Position numbers and translations under genes: made by a program. A stretch of DNA of 64,000 nt from Budorcas taxicolor (Eukaryota; Chordata; Mammalia; Artiodactyla; Bovidae), in NCBI RefSeq assembly GCF_023091745.1, contig NC_068935.1, positions 5,037,001 to 5,101,000 on the forward strand, given 5' to 3'. Under the pieces are notes generated by a model. That model was not told the origin of the DNA. It saw only the letters and a program-made list of their open reading frames with translations, and made no database searches. Below, one piece after another: positions 57,898-64,000 of the stretch. Each line of letters begins with the position of its first letter. The first letter of the stretch is position 1.

Positions 57898-57986
57898 GAA
57901 AAGGAAAGCTATACCCATCTGAATGCAGAGTTCCAAAGAATAGCAAGGGAGAGAAAGCCTTCCTAAGTGACAATGCAAAGAAATAC
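57898..57986 (+). mobile_element. BovB upstream piece in opposite orientation
   Basis: Reads in the + sense as EKESYTHLNAEFQRIARERK. It matches EKERYTHLNAEFQKIARRDK found on the minus strand of the copy at 43233-46535. It therefore belongs to the endonuclease-RT linker region and is inverted relative to the adjoining 3' part. Confidence 0.85.
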
Positions 57987-58124
57987 AAGCTGGTTCTAGA
58001 GTCTTATAATTACTGAATTATGGTATGTGTGCTTCTTCTGTTTTACCAAATAATACCAAATTAATTTGTGGAATGCTTATATTAATTTATACTACTAAAG
58101 CTGTATGAGAGTTCTCATTGCTTT

Positions 58125-58255
58125 AAATGAGTAATTCTCATACTTAGTTGTGTATTAATAGCATTTAGGGAAACTTAGAAAAATACCATTGCCTTGACCC
58201 CCTACCCCCAGACCAACTCAGTGATAATTTGGGAAGATGGGACCCAGGTATCATT
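58125..58255 (+). mobile_element. MER5-like hAT relic
   Basis: gagtaattctcatacttag, then agcatttagggaaacttag, then ccttgaccccctaccccc, then gggacccaggtatcatttt follow MER5A order. Diverged. Confidence 0.5.
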
Positions 58256-58806
58256 TTCTCCTTAGCTTTATTGATATAAATTTGGTATACCAAAAACTGT
58301 ACTCATTTAGTGTTTATACTTTAATCAGTTTGGACATATTCATATACCCATGACACCATCACCACATCAAAGTGATAAACACATTCTTTATCTCCAAAAG
58401 TTTCCTTGTGTCCATTTAAGTTTTTATTTTTGTGATATGAACATAAAATTTGAAATCTACCCTCAGCAAATTTTAAAGTGCACAATACCATGTTGTTCAT
58501 ATTGTACAGTAGATCTCTAAAACTTACTCATCTTGTAAAACTGTAACTTTATAACCATTTAACAACCCCTCATTTCCCCCTCCTCTCGTCTGTGACAATC
58601 ATGATTCTGTTTTATCCATCTATAATATAAATATAATTTGCCCATTTTATATACTTCTTTTAAATAGAGTGGTGCAGTGTTTGTCCTTTTGTGACTAACT
58701 TATTTCAGGTAACATAATGTGTTCTAGCTCCACCTATCTTGTCATAAATGGTAGGGTTTCCTTATTTTTAAGGCTATATAATATTCTAGTATTATGTACA
58801 CATGTG

Positions 58807-58872
58807 TGTGTGTATATATAGTATTTATGTACACACATGTATTCATATATATATTATATATAATATATATAT
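58807..58872. repeat. (TG/TA)n-rich simple repeat
   Basis: gtgtgtgtgtatatatag followed by long alternating ta. Confidence 0.85.
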
Positions 58873-59196
58873 ATCACTTTTTTACCCATTTATTTGTCAG
58901 TAGGCAATTGAGTTTTTTCCACGTCTTGGGTATTGTGAATAATGCTGCAATTACCATGGGCGTGTAGGTATCACCTCAAGATCCTCATTTCAGTTCTTCT
59001 GGATATATACAGAGAAGTGAGATTGCTGGATCATTTGGTAATTCATTTTTAATATTTTGAGTAACTTGTGTACTCTTTCCCATAGTGACTGCAGTATTTT
59101 ATATTTTTACCAACAGCATACAAAGTTTGTAGTTTTCCCCAACCCTTACCAACACTTACCTTTTTTTTTTTTTTTTTTGTAATAGCCATTCTAGCA

Positions 59197-59395
59197 GGTA
59201 TGAAAGTGAAAGTCGCTCAGTCATGTCTGACTGTTATACATGTCTGTACACTCCATGGAATTCTCCAGGCCAGAATACTGGAGTGGGTTCTAGTATTACC
59301 GTTCCCTTCTCCATGGGATCTTCCCAACCGAGCGATCAAACCGAGGTCTCCACGTTGTAGGTGGATTCTTTACCAGCTGGGCCACCAGAGAAGCT
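59197..59395 (-). mobile_element. Bov-tA SINE in old L1
   Basis: Antisense copy (gaaagtgaaagtcgctcag, then ctccaggccagaatactgg, then ctttaccagctgggccacc). A TSD is not clear. A short piece of the L1 target seems missing at the right junction. Confidence 0.9.
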
Positions 59396-60589
59396 TAGTT
59401 TTGATTTGCATTTCTCTGATGATTAGTAACATTGACCACCTTTTAATGTACATGTTGTCTATTTCTATGTCTTTGGAGAAATGTCTTAAGTCCTCTGTCC
59501 CATTTGTAAACAGGATTATTTGGTTTCTTGCTAATGCATTGTAGGAGTCATGAATATATTTTGGAAATTAACTTTATCAGATATATGGTTTGTGAGTATT
59601 TTCCCCTATTCTTTGGTTGCCTGTTCTGGTGGTTATTTTCTTTGCTGTTCAAAGAAATTCTTTAGTTTGATGTAGTCCCATTTTGTTTCTCTTTACTATT
59701 GTTGTCTCTGCTTTTTGAGTCATATTCTTGAAATCATTGACAAGACCAAAATGATTCAACTATCTATGTTTTCATCTCTTATGTTTAAGTGTTTCATCTA
59801 TTTTAATTTGACTTTTCTGTAAAGTGTGAAATAGAAGTCCCAGTTTCTTTCATTGTTGTTATTGTTACATGAATACCCACTTTTTCTAGAACCAGTTGTT
59901 AAATAGACTATAATTTTCCCATCATGTATTTTTGAACCTTTGTCAAAGATCTGTTACATGGATTTATTTATGGGTTCTCAGTTGTTTCCTATATGTCTGT
60001 CTTTATCTCAACACCATGCTTCTTTGGCTACTAAAGCTTTGTAATATATTTTAAAAATCAAGAAATGAGATTGTTCTAGCTTTATTCATTTTTCTCAAGA
60101 TTGCTTTGGCCATTCTGAGTGCACCATTTTTTAAAAGCTTCCAAGGTTATATTTATGTGAAGATGGTATTGAAAACTAATGTCTTACACTGTAAATTATG
60201 TAGAAATTTTGTATGTTTTTCCAGGCTGATATGAATAAAGAATCTCATTTTTTGATTGAAATTTTTTTCTTGAGTGTGAATGAATTGAAGCCCCCTTGAC
60301 ACCATTTGTGGGCCAATTGTGGGCCATTTGTGTTTCATCTGCTTTAAAATGCTTCATTTAGTCTTTTGTCCATGTTAGAATACTTTTGTGTTGCTTATCT
60401 TTTTTGTTTTATCTGATTTCTTGATATATTTGGAATATTAGTTTTCTATTGCTTGCATCTTTCAAATAGTTCCCAATTTTCCTGTCCTTTTCTCCCTTTT
60501 TTTTTTTTCATGGTATCTTTTCTGGAACATTTCTTGCTAATTGTAATGTACATTAATTCATCATTGTTTTAGTCTTTGTGCTTTTATGT

Positions 60590-61070
60590 CTGATGTAAAA
60601 AATTCCTTTCTTATCTAAGGTCATGTAGGTATTATTCTTATATTTTCCTCTAAATGTTTTAAAAAGATTGTCATTTACCTTAAATCTTTAATCTACCTGG
60701 AATTGATTTCTGTGTATACTGTAAAGAACAGAATTTCATGTTTTTACATGTGAATAACTCTTGTTCCCACATTATTTATTAAATAATAGGGAAGTCAATC
60801 ACATTTTCTTTTTCCAAGAATCTATTGATGATTCTTCATTCCACCGCATAAATTTTATAATCAGCTTGTCAAACTCCAGCAACAACACAAATTTTATTTG
60901 GGTATTTTATTGGAATTACCTAAACTTTCTGGACAAATTTGTGTATATTGAGATCCAAATAATACATGATTCTTCCTTTTCTGAATGTGGCATGTGCATC
61001 TGTTTACTTATTCATTACTTTCAACATCCTTTCACACTCTCCTAAATTATCTGTTGTTACTTCTTATTTT
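60590..61070 (-). mobile_element. Old L1 ORF2 fragment, antisense
   Basis: Complement of L1 ORF2 text: aatctacctggaattgattt, then ctgtgtatactgtaaagaac, then ataatcagcttgtcaaactc, then ttttattggaattacctaa. Confidence 0.65.
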
Positions 61071-61389
61071 GGTTAGTTTTAATATTTAACAAGTTAAACT
61101 TTGTTTTGCTGACTTATACAGGTTTACTTAGATTTACTCACATATTTCACTTTCATGAATACCTTCTTTCTGCAGTGAAAGAACTTCCTTCTAGGATCAT
61201 TTTACTTCTTGCTGAAGCACATCTTTTTAACGTACCTTTAGTGAGATTCTGAACATAGTAAAAACTCTATTTGCTTGAAATTGTATTTATTTCATCATTG
61301 TTATTAAAAGATATATTCAATGAGTATGTAATTTTAGCTTGCAAAAATTTCTTTCTTATATATATGGACAAATTATTTCACCATATTTT

Positions 61390-62010
61390 GACTTCGGTTT
61401 TGTTAAGCAAGCTGTAGTCTAAATTGACATTCCTTGGAGGTAACCTGCCTGTTCTATTCTTCTATCTCTTTTGGTATTTGGTGTTCTATAGTTTTATTAA
61501 GATGTGTCTCGGTGTGGATTTTTTCATCCTTATGTTTATCTTGATTGATTGGCTTCTTGAATTTAAAATTTGTTCTGCTCCATCAATTCTGGAAATTCTT
61601 TTTAGCAATTTACATTTAGAATATTGTCCTTCTCCCATGCTGTCTATTCCTTCCTGCTGTTAACTCCACTTGCTTACTTTGAACATTGTCACTCTCTTTT
61701 GGGTTTTTTTGATTGTTTAGTTTTACATCCCTTTTGTATTTTGTCTTTATGTACTGTAATCTAGAGCATTTCTTTCAGGCTTATCTTTCAGTTTGCTAAT
61801 TCTTTTCTGATTTGTACCTAATCATCTGTTTTTCCTATCCAGTGAGCTTTCTAATGTCACTTATTGTATTTCTTATATCTAGAAGTTCTTTGTTTATTGA
61901 ATATTCTTACATCTTTAAGGTCTACATCTTTGTAAGTCTAATTCTGTTGTTTTTGCTCACTCTTACTAATGTTTGTTTACTTCTTTCTGTATCATCTGTA
62001 TTTTGATTGT
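61390..62010 (-). mobile_element. Old L1 5'/ORF1 region, antisense
   Basis: Contains aagatgtgtctcggtgtgg, then attggcttcttgaattt, then tctagaagttctttgtttat, typical of the antisense of old L1M/HAL1 5' regions, as at 1-1135. Confidence 0.55.
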
Positions 62011-62021
62011 AAACTAATGAC

Positions 62022-62242
62022 TTCCCTGGTGGCGCTGGTGGTAAAGGAACCACCTGCCAATGCAGGAGACATAAGAGACCAGGTTTGATCCTTGTATGCG
62101 GAAGATCCCCTGGAGAAGGGCATGGCAACCCACTCCAGTATTCTAGCCTGGAGAATCCCATGGACAGAGGAGCCTGGAGGGCTGCAGTTCATGGGGTTGC
62201 AAAGAGTCGGACAAGAACTGAAGCGACTTATCGTGCAATGAT
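62022..62242 (+). mobile_element. Bov-tA SINE
   Basis: Head gacttccctggtggcgctgg, body gaagatcccctggagaagg, tail gagtcggacaagaactgaag. Well preserved. TSD uncertain. Confidence 0.93.
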
Positions 62243-62374
62243 TGCTGAGCCTTTTTGGAGATGTTTTGAAACTGAAGTTTAAAGATGCTTTTCTTCCTGG
62301 AAATTTGCATGAATGACTGCCTGTTATATGAGAACACTGCCAAGATGCAATCACTTTAAATTCTCAACATGTTT

Positions 62375-63059
62375 CTTAATAACTAGGTATTTTATTTATT
62401 TTTTTTTTTGTCTCGCTTGTTTTATTTATTTTTTTTTAACTTTATTTTATTTTTTTTTTATTTTTCTAATTTTAAAATCTTTAATTCTTACATGTGTTCC
62501 CAAACATGAACCCCCCTCCCACCTCCCTCCCCATAACATCTCTGTGGGTCATCCCCATGCACCAGCCCCAAGCATGCTGTATCCTGCGTCAGACATAGAC
62601 TAGCGATTCAATTCTTACATGATAGTATACATGATAGAATGCCATTCTCCCATATCATCCCACCCTCTCCCTCTCCCTCTGAGTCCAAAAGTCTGTTATA
62701 GACAGCTGCGTCTTTTTTCCTGTCTTGCATACAGGGTCGTCATTGCCATCTTTCTAAATTCCATATATATGTGTTAGTATACTGTATTGGTGTTTTTCTT
62801 TCTGGCTTACTTCACTCTGTATAATCGGCTCCAGTTTCGTCCATCTCATCAGAACTGATTCAAATGAATTCTTTTTAACGGCTGAGTAATACTCCATTGT
62901 GTATATGTACCACAGCTTACTTATCCATTCATCTGCTGAGGGACATCTAGGTTGTTTCCATGTCCTGGCTATTATAATCAGTGCTGCGATGAACATTGGG
63001 GTACATGTGTCTCTTTCAATTCTGGTTTCCTCGGTGTATATGCCCAGCAGTGGGATTGC
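62375..63059 (-). mobile_element. Bovine L1 3' part (ORF2 end, 3'UTR, poly-A), antisense
   Basis: The left end is T-rich (complement of the poly(A) region, 62391-62465). The complement of the 3'UTR follows (cccctcccacctccctcccc, catcccaccctctccctc), then the ORF2 C-terminus. It shares this order with the nested + strand copy at 37238-37732. At 63059 it meets L1 sequence of opposite orientation. Confidence 0.93.
62754..63059 (-). pseudogene. L1 ORF2 C-terminal end
   Basis: Minus-strand frame from the junction to a stop at 62754-62756. It contains LLGIYTEETRIERDTCTPMF, ARTWKQPRCPSADEWISK, YIYTMEYYSAVKKNSF and SEVSQKEKHQYSILTHIY, the conserved C-terminal tail of bovine L1 ORF2. Only the last ~100 codons are present here because of the inversion at 63059. 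The first codons of the track frame to its right are chance. Confidence 0.93.
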
Positions 63060-63312
63060 ACAAATAACACACAAGGGGATTCCCATAAGGATAACAGCTG
63101 ATCTTTCAATAGAAACTCTTCAGGCCAGGAGGGAATGGCAAGACATACTTAAAGTGATGAAAGACAATAACCTACATCCCAGATTACTGTACCCAGCAAG
63201 GATCTCATTCAAATACGAAGGAGAAATCAAAAGCTTTACAGAGAAGCAAAAGCTGAGAGAATTCAGCACCACCAAACCAGCTCTCCAACAAATTCTAAAG
63301 GATATTCTCTAG
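63060..63312 (+). pseudogene. L1 ORF1 C-terminal end
   Basis: The frame gives IRITADLSIETLQARREWQD, RLLYPARISFKYEGEIKSF and ALQQILKDIL then stop. This is the C-terminal domain of the L1 ORF1 RNA-binding chaperone. Its N-terminal part is absent because the segment starts at the inversion junction. Confidence 0.9.
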
Positions 63313-63363
63313 ACAGGAAACAGGAAAAGGGTGTATAAACCCGAACCCAAAACAATAAAGTAA

Positions 63364-64000
63364 ATGATAACGGGATCATACTTATCAATAATTACCTTAA
63401 ACGTAAATGGGTTGAACGCCCCAACCAAAAGGCAAAGACTGGCCGAATGGATACAAAAACAAGACCCCTCTATATGCTGCTTACAAGAGACCCACTTCAA
63501 AACAAGGGACACATACAGACTGAAAGTGAAGGGCTGGAAAAGATATACCACGCAAATAGAGACCAAAAGAAAGCAGGAGTGGCAATACTCGTATCCGATA
63601 AAATAGACTTTAAAACAAAGGCTGTGAAAAGAGACAAAGAAGGCCACTACATAATGATCAAAGGATCAATCCAAGAAGAAGATATAACAATTATAAATAT
63701 ATATGCACCCAACATAGGAGCACCGCAATATGTAAGACAAATGCTAACAAGTATGAAAGGGGAAATCAACAATAACACAATAATAGTGGGAGACTTTAAT
63801 ACCCCACTCACACCTATGGACAGATCAACTAAACAGAAAATTAACAAAGAAACGCAAACTTTAAATGATACATTAGATCAATTAGACCTAATTGATATCT
63901 ATAGGACATTTCACCCCAAAACAATGAATTTCACCTTTTTCTCAAGTGCTCATGGAACCTTCTCCAGGATAGATCACATCCTGGGCCATAAATCTAAACT
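63364..64000 (+). pseudogene. L1 ORF2 endonuclease, frameshifted, partial
   Basis: ORF2 starts 52 bases after the ORF1 stop (MITGSYLSIITLNVNGLN, the endonuclease N of the first motif; then ICCLQETHFK, the E motif). At about 63538-63542 one base appears to be missing from an A run, which shifts frame and leads to a chance stop at 63606. The sequence is then open in another frame to the window edge, showing GVAILVSDKIDF, IINIYAPNIGAP, IVGDFNTPLTPMD and TFSRIDHILGH. The product would be the target-nicking endonuclease/RT. This copy cannot encode it uninterrupted. Confidence 0.92.

Larger units (their letters stand above)
58256..60130 (-). mobile_element. Old L1, 3'UTR and ORF2 C-terminal part, antisense
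   Basis: The complement of an L1 3' half. The 3'UTR spans about 58256-58700 (aatttggtataccaaaaact, tctacctcagcaaa-like). It is followed by ORF2 C-terminal text (tattgtgaataatgctgcaa, ggatatatacagagaagtg, tttgatttgcatttctctg, agagttctt-like, ttgctttggccattctgag). An AT-rich simple repeat sits at about 58807-58872 and a SINE at 59197-59395. No frame survives. Confidence 0.8.
28140..64000 (+). other. DIAPH2: Downstream DIAPH2 intron (partial, at least 35.9 kb)
   Basis: The intron begins with the GTAATT donor. The continuation of the FH2 domain is not visible, so the whole right half is intronic. It is heavily loaded with L1, BovB and Bov-tA insertions in both orientations. Large introns are known for DIAPH2. 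Confidence 0.7.
63060..64000 (+). mobile_element. Bovine L1 5' segment in inverted orientation (runs off window)
   Basis: Sense-strand L1 begins abruptly inside ORF1 at the junction and continues through the inter-ORF spacer into the ORF2 endonuclease. With 62375-63059 it forms one retrocopy with an inverted 5' portion. It is little diverged. Confidence 0.9.

Noticed and set aside
63309..63647. 112-codon minus-strand frame resembling a membrane protein
   Set aside because: It is the antisense of the L1 ORF2 endonuclease. The apparent hydrophobicity is a by-product.
1..64000. RPA4, the intronless gene known to lie inside a DIAPH2 intron in humans
   Set aside because: No open frame or segment resembling an RPA32-type protein was seen on either strand.
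1..64000. CRISPR array, phage-defence or other prokaryotic-type system
   Set aside because: Composition, splice sites and repeat content are those of a mammalian intron. Regularly spaced repeats are absent.

Overview
The window is mammalian, and more precisely ruminant (bovine-type), intronic DNA. It contains many tRNA-derived Bov-tA/BOV-A2 SINEs, BovB (RTE-clade) LINEs and bovine-type young L1. It also has one older CHR-type cetartiodactyl SINE and common mammalian relics (MIR, L2-like, MER20, MER5-like, old L1). No prokaryotic-style operon, CRISPR array or rRNA/tRNA gene was seen.

The only host protein-coding sequence I can support is two consecutive exons on the + strand, at 25950-26051 and 28045-28139. 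Both have canonical AG/GT splice sites and compatible phases. Joined in frame they encode part of a formin homology 2 (FH2) domain, with LRILDPKTAQNL followed by S-IFLGSYRMPYEEIKNVI. This matches Diaphanous-related formins, closest to DIAPH2 (X-linked, a very large gene) as I recall the paralogues. The rest of the window is therefore read as intron: at least 25.9 kb upstream, 1,993 bp between the exons, and at least 35.9 kb downstream.

Layout. 1-12 kb: an old antisense L1, several Bov-tA copies (many with clear target-site duplications), a diverged ~100 bp local duplication around one SINE, and a 1.76 kb 5'-truncated BovB (5523-7286) with an 11-bp TSD. 12-25 kb: a 189 bp hAT-type element with 8-bp TSD, old L1 3' ends, a younger L1 inserted inside an older L1, SINEs including a closely spaced inverted pair, and a G-quadruplex-type G-rich stretch. 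25.9-28.1 kb: the two DIAPH2 exons. 28-33 kb: MIRs (one split by a little-diverged Bov-tA), a BOV-A2 dimer and Bov-tA. 33-39.4 kb: one old + strand L1, from 5'UTR to 3' end, with two internal deletions and at least five nested insertions. 39.5-46.5 kb: BOV-A2, an internally deleted BovB, a tail-to-tail BovB pair, and a near full-length decayed BovB (43233-46535). 46.5-57 kb: mostly unique intron with MER20, MIR, and a solo LTR and SINE inside an L1 3' end. 57-64 kb: a BovB with an inverted 5' piece, antisense old L1 fragments, and at the right edge an L1 in two opposed pieces, the signature of twin priming.

No new multi-gene system is visible. The items most worth checking are structural: retrotransposon inversions, inverted repeat pairs likely to fold in the pre-mRNA, the local duplications, and a 33-nt in-frame cryptic-exon candidate. 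Repeat family names come from recognition by eye, not from a library search.
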